A DNA stretch of 64,000 nucleotides from Aestuariivivens marinum (lineage in GTDB: Bacteria; Bacteroidota; Bacteroidia; Flavobacteriales; Flavobacteriaceae). This document shows, piece after piece, positions 31,048-40,731 of this stretch. Made by a program: the position numbers and the translations under genes. The stretch spans positions 395,260 through 459,259 of the forward strand of contig NZ_JAKMCR010000002.1 in the NCBI RefSeq assembly GCF_022662175.1, in the 5' to 3' direction. Numbering within the stretch: the stretch's first letter is position 1; each line of letters opens with the position of its first letter. Below the pieces are notes generated by a model. That model saw nothing but the letters and a program-made list of their open reading frames with translations. It had not been told where the DNA came from and ran no database searches.

Positions 31048-31833
31048 TTGGATATTTTTAAAGATCTTTTAAAATTTTCGGTTGTAGACGTTATAGACGT
31101 TATCCTTGTTGCCCTATTACTTTACTACCTCTACAAATTGGTAAAAGGTACTGTGGCCATTAATATTTTTATTGGAATTATTATTATTTATGGGGCATGG
31201 CGCTTAACAGACTTCCTAAACATGGAACTGCTAACTGGTATTTTTGGTGGTTTTATAAAAGTGGGCATTATTGCGTTAATCGTTGTTTTTCAACCAGAAA
31301 TCAGGAAGTTTTTACTTATGGTTGGCTCCACCAACTTTGGCAAGCGGGGAAAACTTTTTAAGCAATTTAAATTCTTAAAAACAGAAGTTACCAACACCAC
31401 CAATGTTGACGCCATTGTTTCTGCATGCAACAAAATGGCTATGTCCAAAACCGGTGCATTAATAGTTTTTGAGCGCAATAATAATCTTGATTTTTTATCG
31501 TCATCAGGCGATGAAATGAATATTAAAGTCACCCAACCTATCATAGAAAGTATTTTCTTTAAAAACAGTCCGCTTCACGATGGCGCCATTATTGTGAGTA
31601 ACAATATTGTAAAGGCCACAAGGGTTATACTTCCGGTTAACAATGAAAAAAACATACCTCAACGCTTTGGTTTACGCCATAGGGCCGCCATTGGAGTTAC
31701 CGAAAAGACAGATGCCGTTGCACTGGTAGTTAGTGAGGAAACAGGACACATTTCCTATTTTAAGGATGGGGAGTTTGTGGTGTTTGAAGACACCAATGAG
31801 CTAAACAAACTCATTAAAAATGATTTGGTTTAA
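31048..31833 (+). CDS. cdaA: Diadenylate cyclase CdaA
   Basis: 261 residues starting at TTG (no ATG fits; the first helix begins at once). Three membrane helices in the first 95 residues, then the DAC domain that makes c-di-AMP from two ATP. The catalytic motifs are LHDGAII near 176-182 and RFGLRHRAAIG near 207-217. Locates to the inner membrane. Conserved flavobacterial neighbourhood folP-cdaA. Confidence 0.94.
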   Translation: MDIFKDLLKFSVVDVIDVILVALLLYYLYKLVKGTVAINIFIGIIIIYGAWRLTDFLNMELLTGIFGGFIKVGIIALIVVFQPEIRKFLLMVGSTNFGKRGKLFKQFKFLKTEVTNTTNVDAIVSACNKMAMSKTGALIVFERNNNLDFLSSSGDEMNIKVTQPIIESIFFKNSPLHDGAIIVSNNIVKATRVILPVNNEKNIPQRFGLRHRAAIGVTEKTDAVALVVSEETGHISYFKDGEFVVFEDTNELNKLIKNDLV

Positions 31834-31864
31834 TTGATAAGGAACACAGAGGAATTCTTTTCGA

Positions 31865-33634
31865 TTAAACTACCTCTTCCTTCTGTAAAAACTGTACTTC
31901 GTAAAGATTTTTATAATAGCCATCTTTCTTTTTAAGCAGTTCCTTATGGGTACCTTGTTCTACAAGTTTACCTGATTCCATAACCAAAATCTTATCGGCT
32001 TTTTTAACGGTAGCTAAACGGTGTGCTATAATGATAGAGGTCCTGCCTTTGGTTATTTTATCGGTAGCATTTTGGATAAGCTGTTCAGAATACGAATCAA
32101 CAGAAGAGGTAGCCTCATCCAATATCAAAATACTAGGGTTGGTAACATAAGCCCTTAAAAAGGATATTAATTGCCGTTGCCCAGATGACAACATGGCACC
32201 ACGTTCCTTTACATTATAGTGATAACCACCTGGCAAGCTACTTATAAATTCATGCACACCTATGGCTTTTGCTGCTTCAATAACTTCAGCTTCTGTAATT
32301 TCTGGATGATTTAGCGTAATGTTATTTAAAATGGTATCGGCAAATAAAAATACATCTTGTAATACCACAGCAATTTGGGTGCGCAATGATGCTAGAGTCA
32401 CTTCCTTGATGTTAATATTATCGATGGTAATATAACCGTCATTAATTTCATAAAAGCGATTCAATAAATTAATAATGGTCGATTTTCCAGCTCCTGTTGC
32501 TCCAACAATTGCAATGGTTTCACCTGCATTAACTTGAAATGAAACACCTTTAAGTACTTCTTCATTTTCAACATAACTAAATCGTACATTATTAAACCTA
32601 ATATGGCCCCTAAAATGCTCTGCAACATAAGTACCATTATCATCAATCTGTGAAGTAGTATCCAATACTTTAAATACCCTGTTGGCTGCTACCATACCCA
32701 TTTGTAGCGTATTGAATTTATCGGCAATTTGTCGCAAAGGCCTAAATAGCATAGGAATGTACATAATAAAAGCAACAAGAACACCTTGGGTTACCTTACC
32801 TTCCAATACAACGTTTAAACCACCATACCAAGCTACCAATCCTATAGTCACCGATGATGCCAAATCTGCTATAGGAAAGAAAATAGAGTTATACCAGACC
32901 GTTTTTAACCAACCCCTTTTATGACGTTCGTTAATGGCTTTAAATTTTTTGTATTCAATGGCTTCCCTTGTAAATAATTGAAGTATTTTCATTCCGGTTA
33001 AACGTTCCTGTACAAAGGAATTGAGATTGGAAACTTCGGTACGCACCTCTTCAAAAGCCTTCTTCATATATTTTTGAAAAACTCGTGTAGCGTATATCAA
33101 TACCGGGAGCATAATAAAAACTATTAAACTCAATCTAATATTAGAGTAAAGCATAAAACTAAACACTACTGCCATAGTGAGTAAATCACGAATAATCATA
33201 AACAACCCTTGTCCAAAAATATCCGCAATACGCTCCATATCCGTTACGGCACGTGTTATGAGTACCCCAACAGAGGAGTTATCATAATACTTCATTTTAA
33301 ACTTAAGTAAATGGTCAAAGAGCTTTACCCTTACATCCATAACCAAATTTTGTCCCAACCAAGACGCGTAATAGATAAACAATAACTGGAAAACGGTTTG
33401 TAGAAACAACACACCTAACATTAGTATGACATAGAACATAAAATCCTTTTCAACTTTTGTTGCAATACTATTATCAATGGCATATTCAGTAATCTTTGGG
33501 GTGGCAGCACTAACTATAGCTAAAAGTACCACCAACAGTACCAAACCTAAAAACACGACCTTATAAGGCCTAATGTATTGAAATAAGCGCTTAAAAAGCT
33601 TAACATCGAAAATATGTTCTTTTTTCTCCTTCAT
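31865..33634 (-). CDS. MsbA-like ABC exporter (membrane and ATPase fused)
   Basis: 589 residues. Six-helix membrane domain (1-330) followed by a nucleotide-binding domain: Walker A GATGAGKST near 381, signature LSSGQRQL, Walker B ILILDEATSSVD and H-loop IIAHRLATVKK. This half-transporter layout fits MsbA/lipid or multidrug exporters; substrate cannot be told. The gene begins immediately after the truA stop with no spacer, so truA and the exporter are co-transcribed. Confidence 0.92.
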   Translation of the reverse strand: MKEKKEHIFDVKLFKRLFQYIRPYKVVFLGLVLLVVLLAIVSAATPKITEYAIDNSIATKVEKDFMFYVILMLGVLFLQTVFQLLFIYYASWLGQNLVMDVRVKLFDHLLKFKMKYYDNSSVGVLITRAVTDMERIADIFGQGLFMIIRDLLTMAVVFSFMLYSNIRLSLIVFIMLPVLIYATRVFQKYMKKAFEEVRTEVSNLNSFVQERLTGMKILQLFTREAIEYKKFKAINERHKRGWLKTVWYNSIFFPIADLASSVTIGLVAWYGGLNVVLEGKVTQGVLVAFIMYIPMLFRPLRQIADKFNTLQMGMVAANRVFKVLDTTSQIDDNGTYVAEHFRGHIRFNNVRFSYVENEEVLKGVSFQVNAGETIAIVGATGAGKSTIINLLNRFYEINDGYITIDNINIKEVTLASLRTQIAVVLQDVFLFADTILNNITLNHPEITEAEVIEAAKAIGVHEFISSLPGGYHYNVKERGAMLSSGQRQLISFLRAYVTNPSILILDEATSSVDSYSEQLIQNATDKITKGRTSIIIAHRLATVKKADKILVMESGKLVEQGTHKELLKKKDGYYKNLYEVQFLQKEEVV

Positions 33635-34378
33635 TTATAATTTTATATCATTCGGATAGGTCACTTTAATTAGATATAAGGCGTGGGCAGGTACAGAAAA
33701 CCCAGCTTCACTCCTGTTTTTGGATTTAATTATATCATGTAAATCCTCAACACTCAATTTTCCCAATCCTATATTAATCATGGTACCTACAATTGCTCTT
33801 ACCATGTTTCTTAAAAACCTATCGGCCTTAATGGTCAACTGCAGCTCATCATCTATCAATTGCCAATCACACTGCATGATATTACAATGATACGTTTTTA
33901 CATCGGTATTACTCTTCGAAAAGCATTGAAAATCATTATACTCGAATAACACTTTAGACGCTTGCTTCATTTTTTCAATTGCTAACGTTTGCTTAACAAA
34001 ATAGGCTGTGTTATATGTAAACACATTTTTCTTTAGTGCAATGCGATACAAATATGTTCTGCTTAGCGCATCAAATCGGGCATGTGCATCTGGTTTTACC
34101 TTAAAAAGATCAAGTATGGCAATATCGTTGGGTAAAAAGGCATTGAGTTTGTAAACTAGATTGTCATTATCAAATGAAACCTCCGTATTAAAATGAGCAA
34201 ATAGCTGCTTAGCATGTACCCCTGCATCCGTCCTACCTGCACCAACAATAGCAATAGGTTCATCCAATAAGGTCGATAATGACTTTTCAATTACCTCCTG
34301 CACCGAAATGGCATTGGGCTGGTTTTGCCACCCATGGTATGCACTGCCATTATAAGACAATTCAATAAAATACCTCAA
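33635..34378 (-). CDS. truA: tRNA pseudouridine(38-40) synthase
   Basis: 247 residues from TTG 34378. An upstream in-frame TTG (34408) lies inside the promoter element TATCTTTG (34413-34406), and the family starts with RYFIELSYNGSAYHGWQ, which favours 34378. The catalytic aspartate is in GRTDAGVHA; also DALSRTYLYRI and DRFLRNMVRAIVG, both typical of TruA. It modifies the anticodon stem of many tRNAs. Confidence 0.93.
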   Translation of the reverse strand: MRYFIELSYNGSAYHGWQNQPNAISVQEVIEKSLSTLLDEPIAIVGAGRTDAGVHAKQLFAHFNTEVSFDNDNLVYKLNAFLPNDIAILDLFKVKPDAHARFDALSRTYLYRIALKKNVFTYNTAYFVKQTLAIEKMKQASKVLFEYNDFQCFSKSNTDVKTYHCNIMQCDWQLIDDELQLTIKADRFLRNMVRAIVGTMINIGLGKLSVEDLHDIIKSKNRSEAGFSVPAHALYLIKVTYPNDIKL

Positions 34379-34405
34379 ACGCTTTTTATACTTTTGTTGA
34401 AATAG

Positions 34406-34413
34406 CAAAGATA
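34406..34413 (-). promoter_or_regulatory. -7 element of truA
   Basis: Minus-strand TATCTTTG, exact TAnnTTTG; predicted start near 34402, which excludes the longer TTG start at 34408. Confidence 0.55.
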
Positions 34414-34487
34414 GCTAGTTTTACTATTGTTGCACAACTACGAATCTTAATTATATATTAAAAGCTACTGATATAAATTCAGGATAT

Positions 34488-34982
34488 ATGACCAAAATAC
34501 TTTTGCTTTCAGATACACACGGCTATATAGATGATGATATTTTGAAATATGTAAAACAAGCCGATGAAGTTTGGCATGCAGGTGATATTGGAGACTTAAA
34601 AGTAACCGATGCCATTAAGGCCTTAAAACCTATAAAAGGTGTTTATGGTAATATTGACGATACAAAAATTAGACTGGAATTTCCTAAACATCATCGGTTT
34701 GTGTGTGAAGGTATTGATGTTTGGATCACCCATATTGGAGGTTATCCTGGAGCGTACAATACTCGTGTTCGTGATGTAATTAGAACCAATCCTCCAAAGC
34801 TATTTATTTGTGGACACTCGCACATTCTTAAAGTAATGCCCGATAAAAAACTAAATCTTTTACACATGAATCCCGGAGCTGTTGGAAAACACGGGTTTCA
34901 TAAAATGCGAACCATGTTGCGCTTTACCATAGACGGAAGTAAAATTGATAATTTGGAAGTAATTGAATTTAAAAAACGATAA
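34488..34982 (+). CDS. YfcE/MJ0936-type metallophosphoesterase
   Basis: 164 residues. All metal-binding motifs of the calcineurin-like fold: SDTHGY (7-12), HAGDIGD (about 34-40), GNIDD (about 58-62), THIGGYPG (about 84-91) and CGHSHI (about 107-112). Small members of this family are phosphodiesterases on artificial or nucleotide substrates; the in vivo substrate is unknown. Divergent from truA. Confidence 0.9.
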   Translation: MTKILLLSDTHGYIDDDILKYVKQADEVWHAGDIGDLKVTDAIKALKPIKGVYGNIDDTKIRLEFPKHHRFVCEGIDVWITHIGGYPGAYNTRVRDVIRTNPPKLFICGHSHILKVMPDKKLNLLHMNPGAVGKHGFHKMRTMLRFTIDGSKIDNLEVIEFKKR

Positions 34983-34983
34983 C

Positions 34984-35014
34984 AAAAAAACCCAAAGCTC
35001 TCGCTTTGGGTTTC
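34984..35014. terminator. Bidirectional terminator
   Basis: Stem AACCCAAAGC/GCTTTGGGTT around TCTC, between two convergent genes, preceded by seven A (T run for the minus strand). Confidence 0.8.
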
Positions 35015-35042
35015 ACGCACTAATACTACTAAGATGATAGGT

Positions 35043-35459
35043 TTATCGCAATCGATCTACAGATTTTACAAGATCTTCATCCTTTTTAATGGCCTTATTG
35101 GCTAAAACCAAAAATACGATAGAAATGATAGGAAGAAACATCCCAATACCTTTCTCTGAAACCTGAGCTTCTCCAGATACATTTAGAGATTGATACACGA
35201 AAAATCCTAGTAAAAAAAAGTTTAATATAATGTTTAGTCGTCCCAACATGAATTGAGATTTCCTGTTGTTGTATCTAAAAATTGAAATCACCGATAATAA
35301 CGCTGATCCTAAAAATAAACTTAAGACCAATACATCATCTTTAGCATAAACCCACTGCCCATGTATAGCTTCAATTTGAAATAGAGGAAATATAAATATT
35401 AGTCCGGCAGATACTCCTGCGGCAACTAATAAATATATGGTTTGTATGCGTTGTAACAT
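35043..35459 (-). CDS. DUF4293 membrane protein
   Basis: 138 residues with four membrane helices; starts MLQRIQTIYLLVAAG, the conserved opening of DUF4293, and has RYNNRKSQFMLGRLN between helices 2 and 3. Conserved next to rho in Bacteroidota, function unknown. A -7 element TATTTTTG is at 35487-35480 on the minus strand. Confidence 0.88.
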   Translation of the reverse strand: MLQRIQTIYLLVAAGVSAGLIFIFPLFQIEAIHGQWVYAKDDVLVLSLFLGSALLSVISIFRYNNRKSQFMLGRLNIILNFFLLGFFVYQSLNVSGEAQVSEKGIGMFLPIISIVFLVLANKAIKKDEDLVKSVDRLR

Positions 35460-35479
35460 GTGAATTTTAATATCGAAGG

Positions 35480-35487
35480 CAAAAATA
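35480..35487 (-). promoter_or_regulatory. -7 element of the DUF4293 gene
   Basis: Minus-strand TATTTTTG, exact TAnnTTTG, about 20 bp before the ATG. Confidence 0.5.
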
Positions 35488-35655
35488 ATAGTTTCTTTTA
35501 TAATTTAGGCAGTAAAAATTAAAATAAAGTTGTATAATTGCAGTAACAATCCACAACAATCACAATTGCAAGTTGTTAATTCTTCAGAATAAAAATTCAT
35601 TTTTTTCAGAATAACCCAAAAATAATAGTAAAAAAATTATTCAACTAAACATCAA

Positions 35656-37248
35656 ATGTTTGAAATTTCACAATTAAAGGAGAAGAAGCTCTCTGATTTA
35701 CAGGAGATTGCAAAAAAATTAAACGTTCCTAAGTACCGTTCTCTCAAAAAATTAGATTTAGTATATCAAATCCTTGATGTACAAGCTGCCAATCCCGAAA
35801 CAGCAAAAGGGATTAGCAATACCTCTCAAGAGCCTAAAGAAAAAACCGCTGCTAGGAAGCCACCTAGAAAACGCATTCAAAAAGAAGCTGCTCCTAAACC
35901 TCAACAAAATCAAGCAGAAGCTAAAGAGACCAAAACAGATAAACAAACTGAAAACAAGAAAGGTAACGACGATAATCCTAGGGTATCCAAAGACAAACAG
36001 CATCAGCATCAAAAAAAAGAACAAGGTCAACAGCATAAAAATCAAAATAAAGGTCATAAAGGCAATCAAAACAGCAACCAAAATAACGGTAACAAAGACA
36101 ACAGAAACCGTTACCGTGAGCCAGATTACGAATTTGATGCCATCATAGAAAGTGAAGGTGTTTTAGATATCATGCAAGATGGCTATGGCTTCTTACGCTC
36201 GTCTGATTACAACTACCTATCCTCTCCAGATGACATTTATGTATCGCAATCGCAAATTAGATTGTTCGGATTGAAAAAAGGAGATACCGTTCTTGGACAA
36301 GTACGTCCACCAAAAGAAGGTGAAAAATATTTCCCGTTAATCAAGGTGACAAAAATTAACGGTCAAAAGCCAGAAGTGGTACGCGACCGTGTGGCTTTTG
36401 AACACTTAACACCCCTTTTTCCAAAAGAGAAATTTAATATTGCTGAAAAGCAAAGCACCATTTCTACTAGAATTATGGATTTGTTCTCACCTATAGGAAA
36501 AGGACAACGAGGTATGATTGTTTCCCAACCAAAAACGGGTAAAACCATGCTGCTTAAGGATGTAGCCAATGCCATTGCCGCTAACCATCCTGAAGTTTAC
36601 CTTATGATTTTGCTGATTGATGAACGCCCTGAAGAGGTAACCGATATGCAACGCAACGTAAGAGGTGAAGTGATATCGTCTACCTTCGATAAAGAAGCGC
36701 ATGAACACGTTAAAATTGCGGATATTGTTTTAGAAAAAGCAAAACGCTTGGTCGAATGTGGACATGATGTGGTTATCTTATTGGATTCCATTACGCGTTT
36801 AGCAAGAGCTTACAATACCGTTCAACCAGCATCAGGTAAGATATTAAGTGGTGGTGTTGATGCCAATGCATTGCACAAGCCAAAACGTTTCTTTGGTGCA
36901 GCTAGAAATATTGAAAATGGCGGATCACTTTCCATTATAGCAACTGCACTTACCGAAACTGGGTCGAAAATGGACGAAGTTATATTTGAAGAATTTAAGG
37001 GGACTGGTAATATGGAATTGCAGTTGGACAGAAAAATATCCAACCGTAGAATTTTCCCTGCTATCGACTTGACCTCTTCCAGTACGCGTCGCGATGACTT
37101 ATTATTAGACGACAACACCATTCAACGTATGTGGGTCATGCGTAAGTACCTTGCCGATATGAACCCTGTTGAAGCTATGGAGTTTATTAACGAACGCTTT
37201 AAACAAACGAGAAATAATGAAGAGTTTTTAATTTCAATGAATGGTTAA
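35656..37248 (+). CDS. rho: Transcription termination factor Rho
   Basis: 530 residues, about 110 longer than E. coli Rho. N-terminal Rho-N helix domain (1-45), then a low-complexity insert rich in Lys, Gln and Asn (about 55-155, with HQHQKKEQ and QNKGHKGNQ), then the RNA-binding cold-shock-like domain ([15 protein letters not shown] near 167) and the RecA-type ATPase: Walker [11 protein letters not shown] near 294, [12 protein letters not shown], and [15 protein letters not shown] with the Q/R loops. Hexameric RNA helicase ending transcripts. Long inserts of this kind are common in Bacteroidota Rho. Confidence 0.96.
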   Translation: MFEISQLKEKKLSDLQEIAKKLNVPKYRSLKKLDLVYQILDVQAANPETAKGISNTSQEPKEKTAARKPPRKRIQKEAAPKPQQNQAEAKETKTDKQTENKKGNDDNPRVSKDKQHQHQKKEQGQQHKNQNKGHKGNQNSNQNNGNKDNRNRYREPDYEFDAIIESEGVLDIMQDGYGFLRSSDYNYLSSPDDIYVSQSQIRLFGLKKGDTVLGQVRPPKEGEKYFPLIKVTKINGQKPEVVRDRVAFEHLTPLFPKEKFNIAEKQSTISTRIMDLFSPIGKGQRGMIVSQPKTGKTMLLKDVANAIAANHPEVYLMILLIDERPEEVTDMQRNVRGEVISSTFDKEAHEHVKIADIVLEKAKRLVECGHDVVILLDSITRLARAYNTVQPASGKILSGGVDANALHKPKRFFGAARNIENGGSLSIIATALTETGSKMDEVIFEEFKGTGNMELQLDRKISNRRIFPAIDLTSSSTRRDDLLLDDNTIQRMWVMRKYLADMNPVEAMEFINERFKQTRNNEEFLISMNG

Positions 37249-37270
37249 AAGTTATTCATTAGTTACATAC

Positions 37271-37303
37271 AAAAAGCCTTGAAAAATTATTCAAGGCTTT
37301 TTT
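37271..37303 (+). terminator. Terminator of rho
   Basis: Stem AAAAAGCCTTGAA/TTCAAGGCTTTTT, 22 bp after the rho stop. Confidence 0.85.
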
Positions 37304-37353
37304 ATTAACAAGTCGTTCTATGTTTAAAAACTGGCTAAACAACTGTCAGTCCT

Positions 37354-37385
37354 AAAAAAAAAGCCTTTCATTTCTGAAAGGCTTT
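37354..37385 (-). terminator. Terminator of rpsT
   Basis: On the minus strand AGCCTTTCA-GAAA-TGAAAGGCT followed by at least eight T, 20 bp after the rpsT stop. Confidence 0.85.
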
Positions 37386-37404
37386 AAATTTCTTTTGGCT
37401 TCTA

Positions 37405-37656
37405 TTAAAGTGCAGCAACGTGCTTTGCTAAACCAGATTTAAGGTTTGCTGCTTTATTAGCATGAATAACGTTTTTCTTAGCCAATTTGTCCAACATAGA
37501 CGCTACAGAAGGGAATAAAGCTTCTGCTTCTTTTTTGTCTGTCAACTCACGCAATTTCTTAATCGCATTACGAGTCGTTTTGTGCTGATACCTATTGGTT
37601 AATCGCTTAGCTTCGTTACTTCTAATTCTTTTTAAAGCTGACTTATGATTTGCCAT
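37405..37656 (-). CDS. rpsT: 30S ribosomal protein S20
   Basis: 83 residues: [19 protein letters not shown] opening, a central [11 protein letters not shown] and the C-terminal [18 protein letters not shown], all standard for S20. Binds 16S rRNA early in 30S assembly. Lies 28 bp downstream of tRNA-Glu on the same strand. Confidence 0.96.
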   Translation of the reverse strand: MANHKSALKRIRSNEAKRLTNRYQHKTTRNAIKKLRELTDKKEAEALFPSVASMLDKLAKKNVIHANKAANLKSGLAKHVAAL

Positions 37657-37683
37657 TTTATTTTTTTACTTGTTAAAATATTG

Positions 37684-37755
37684 TAGCCCGTAGGGGAATC
37701 GAACCCCTCTTACCAGGATGAAAACCTGGCGTCCTAGCCGATAGACGAACGGGCC
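37684..37755 (-). tRNA. tRNA-Glu (TTC)
   Basis: Minus-strand 72-nt cloverleaf beginning GGCCCGT, anticodon arm CCAGG-TTTTCAT-CCTGG with anticodon TTC, T arm AGGGG-TTCGATT-CCCCT, acceptor closing ACGGGCT plus A. First pair is G-U. CCA not encoded. Confidence 0.96.
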
Positions 37756-37904
37756 ATTGTTTTTTGAGAGCGCAAATATAAATTTAAAATTTAAACCTGC
37801 AAAACTTTTCAATTAACTTAGCAATGTTTCCATTGCGGATGCAAAAATACAACTATTTTTAAATGCTGCAAGCACAAAATATTTTTTTTTGAAAAAAAAT
37901 ATTA

Positions 37905-39383
37905 TCAGTATGCTTTTGCAAATAAAACCCTGCCTTTAGAAGGTTTTCCACTGTACACACAAACCCCTTCTTCAGCACTCATTTCTAACGGAATACACCG
38001 TATGGTAGCTTTTGTTAGCTCTTTAATCTTGTCTTCCGTTTCATTGGTACCATCCCAATGTGCAGAGACAAAACCTGCTTTTGTTTCTAAAACAGTTTTA
38101 AAATCCTCAAATGTATCAACCTTAGTAATATGTTCATCCCTGTATACTAATGCCCTATTGAATAGAGATTCCTGTATCTCTGTCAACAAGACTTCAACTT
38201 TTTCTTTTAAATCTCCTAAAGCAATAATCTCTTTAGTTAATGTATCTCGTCTAGCTAATTCGACTGTGCCATTTTCTAAATCTTTAGGGCCGATAGCTAT
38301 TCGTAATGGCACGCCTTGCAATTCATGTTGGGCAAATTTAGCACCTGGTCGTAATGTATCTCTATCATCATACTTCACAGAAATGCCACTACCTCGCAAA
38401 TCTTTTACAATACTATTTACAACCTCTGTAATGGCATTAAGTTGCTCTTCGCTTTTATAAATGGGAACAATCACCACTTGGTTAGGCGCTAAACTTGGTG
38501 GCAATACAAGACCATTATCATCACTGTGCGTCATAATCAAGGCTCCCATTAAGCGTGTAGAGACACCCCAAGAGGTTGCCCAAACGTAATCCTGCTTGCC
38601 TTCTTTAGTTGCAAACTTTACATCGAATGCCTTGGCAAAGTTTTGTCCTAAAAAATGAGATGTTCCAGCTTGTAATGCTTTACCATCCTGCATTAAAGCT
38701 TCAATACAAAAGGTTTCTTCGGCCCCTGCAAAACGTTCATTTTCTGTTTTCACACCCTGAATCACAGGAATGGCCATAAAGTTCTCTACAAATGTAGCAT
38801 AAACATTATTCATCAATTTAGCCTCATTCATAGCTTCGTCTTTAGTAGCATGTGCCGTATGGCCTTCCTGCCATAAAAATTCGGCAGTACGTAAAAACAA
38901 ACGTGTCCGCATCTCCCATCGCACCACATTGGCCCACTGATTCACCAAAATTGGTAAATCCCTATAAGACTGGATCCAATTTCTGTAAGTGTTCCATATA
39001 ATAGCTTCACTGGTTGGCCTTACCACAAGCTCCTCTTCTAACTTAGCTTCAGGGTCTACACGTAGTTTCCCTGGATTTTCTGGATCGTTCTGTAGTCGAT
39101 AATGCGTAACAACCGCACATTCTTTTGCGAAACCTTCGGCATTTTTTTCTTCAGCCTCAAACAAACTTTTAGGCACAAATAACGGAAAATACGCATTTTG
39201 ATGTCCCGTTTCTTTAAACATTCTATCGAGTTCTGCTTGCATTTTTTCCCATATGGCATATCCGTAAGGCTTAATGACCATACATCCTCTAACTGCCGAA
39301 TTCTCTGCTAAGTCAGCCTTAACAACCAATTCGTTATACCATTTTGAGTAATCCTCCGCTCTACTTGTAAGTTTTTTGCTCAT
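37905..39383 (-). CDS. proS: Prolyl-tRNA synthetase, type 3
   Basis: 492 residues from ATG 39383 (an upstream in-frame start adds MCQNTS only). Class II synthetase lacking the editing insertion of the E. coli type, so it is the eukaryote/archaea-like ProRS found in Bacteroidota. [17 protein letters not shown], motif 2 [20 protein letters not shown] and motif 3 [20 protein letters not shown] are intact. The C-terminal zinc-like domain ends [23 protein letters not shown], giving the classical Tyr end. A -7 element TAGTTTTG is at 39442-39435. Confidence 0.96.
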   Translation of the reverse strand: MSKKLTSRAEDYSKWYNELVVKADLAENSAVRGCMVIKPYGYAIWEKMQAELDRMFKETGHQNAYFPLFVPKSLFEAEEKNAEGFAKECAVVTHYRLQNDPENPGKLRVDPEAKLEEELVVRPTSEAIIWNTYRNWIQSYRDLPILVNQWANVVRWEMRTRLFLRTAEFLWQEGHTAHATKDEAMNEAKLMNNVYATFVENFMAIPVIQGVKTENERFAGAEETFCIEALMQDGKALQAGTSHFLGQNFAKAFDVKFATKEGKQDYVWATSWGVSTRLMGALIMTHSDDNGLVLPPSLAPNQVVIVPIYKSEEQLNAITEVVNSIVKDLRGSGISVKYDDRDTLRPGAKFAQHELQGVPLRIAIGPKDLENGTVELARRDTLTKEIIALGDLKEKVEVLLTEIQESLFNRALVYRDEHITKVDTFEDFKTVLETKAGFVSAHWDGTNETEDKIKELTKATIRCIPLEMSAEEGVCVYSGKPSKGRVLFAKAY

Positions 39384-39434
39384 ACTAGTGTTTTGGCACA
39401 AATATTGTGACTATGTTAAATAAAAATAGTTTGG

Positions 39435-39452
39435 CAAAACTAACTATTTTTG
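39435..39452. promoter_or_regulatory. Divergent -7 elements of proS and the Trp/Gly/Ser-rich lipoprotein
   Basis: Minus-strand TAGTTTTG (39442-39435) faces proS; plus-strand TATTTTTG (39445-39452) faces the gene at 39481. Both match TAnnTTTG and almost touch, so the two polymerases would compete for the same DNA. Confidence 0.5.
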
Positions 39453-39480
39453 TTATGTTCAACAATAAAATTCTGTAGAT

Positions 39481-40644
39481 ATGCAATTTAACAACTACCT
39501 AAAAAGAAAAATGCCAATTTTAGCCGTTTTAGGTCTAGCAATTGGATTAACGTCATGTGGTTCATATCAATATGTAGGTGTTGATAATGATGGAATTTAT
39601 GGTACAACAGAGCCGCACGTAACCTATGAACAAGCTGTTGTTGAAATACCTAATCAATCAAATAGCAATTACTACAAAAACTATTTCAGAAATAAATCTC
39701 TAGAAGCCCAACAAATATCTGCAGAGGACGCCATATTCACTGATATAGACTCTTACTCAAGTGACAATTATGTTGTAAATGACACCTTAACCAACGATTA
39801 CCAAGGTTATGCCGGATGGGGAGAAGACAGTAACAGTATTACAATTAATTATATAGATAATGGTTGGAATAACTGGGGATGGAATTCAGGCTTTGGTTGG
39901 GGATGGAATAGTTGGAGATGGAACCGTTGGAACAACTGGGGATGGAATGTAGGCTTTGGTTGGGGATGGAATAATTGGGGCTGGAACAGTTGGGGATATT
40001 ACGATCCGTTTTGGTGCCCACCTTACTATGGGTATTACAATAGCTGGGCCTATTATAGACCATATAGATATGGCGGGTATTACAGCTATCCTTACAGATC
40101 ACGCTATTATGGATACAACAGTTATTATAGCCCAAGGGTTTCTTATAGTGCGAGTAGACGAGGAAGCTATGCCACTAATAGAAGAACCTCTAGTGCCTCT
40201 AGTGTAACAAATTCTAAATATACAAGACGAAGCAGCGTCGCATCATTAACTAATCGCAGAATAGCATCTAGTGCAAATTCTAATGCTTCATCTCGCAGAT
40301 CTTATGGCACTTCCAATAGAACTTATAATCCTAGTGGACAAAGACCGTCATCAAGTACGGTAAGACGAAGCACGTCAGTATCGCCATCGGCAAATTCAAC
40401 GCAACGTTCATCATCTTCAACAGTAAGAAGGAACTCTAGCAGTGTGTACCGCTCATCACCTTCATATAACAATTCAAGAAACAGTAATTCGTCTTACAGT
40501 AGAAGAAGCTCAGGTTCATCTTCCAACAACCGTAGCTATAGCAGTGGCAGTAGTAGCTCTAGATCTTCTGGTTCGTACTCACGATCTAGCAGCAGTGGCA
40601 GCAGTAGAAGTTCTGGAAGCAGTAGTAGTGGAAGAAGGCGTTAA
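39481..40644 (+). CDS. Lipoprotein with Trp/Gly/Asn, Tyr and Ser/Arg low-complexity blocks
   Basis: 387 residues; lipobox LTSC after a hydrophobic signal. After an acidic head, residues about 120-175 are WNNWGWNSGFGWGWNSW-like repeats. Residues about 175-220 are rich in Tyr/Arg/Pro (YYGYYNSWAYYRPYRY), and 220-387 are almost entirely Ser, Arg, Asn, Gly. No catalytic motif. The family occurs in flavobacteria as an uncharacterised lipoprotein; a surface or periplasmic structural, sticky role is a guess. It precedes the FadL-like porin by 88 bp. Confidence 0.8.
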   Translation: MQFNNYLKRKMPILAVLGLAIGLTSCGSYQYVGVDNDGIYGTTEPHVTYEQAVVEIPNQSNSNYYKNYFRNKSLEAQQISAEDAIFTDIDSYSSDNYVVNDTLTNDYQGYAGWGEDSNSITINYIDNGWNNWGWNSGFGWGWNSWRWNRWNNWGWNVGFGWGWNNWGWNSWGYYDPFWCPPYYGYYNSWAYYRPYRYGGYYSYPYRSRYYGYNSYYSPRVSYSASRRGSYATNRRTSSASSVTNSKYTRRSSVASLTNRRIASSANSNASSRRSYGTSNRTYNPSGQRPSSSTVRRSTSVSPSANSTQRSSSSTVRRNSSSVYRSSPSYNNSRNSNSSYSRRSSGSSSNNRSYSSGSSSSRSSGSYSRSSSSGSSRSSGSSSSGRRR

Positions 40645-40731
40645 ATTAAAATTAAATTTTTTAATTCATTAGAATATCAGTAACATTGGTACGTGGATGC
40701 CTACATCCTTGTTTAAAAACAACTTAATACT

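Noticed and set aside
35758..36148. Frames over the Lys/Gln/Asn-rich part of rho on both strands
   Set aside because: Low-complexity coding DNA opens other frames; Rho motifs prove the main one.
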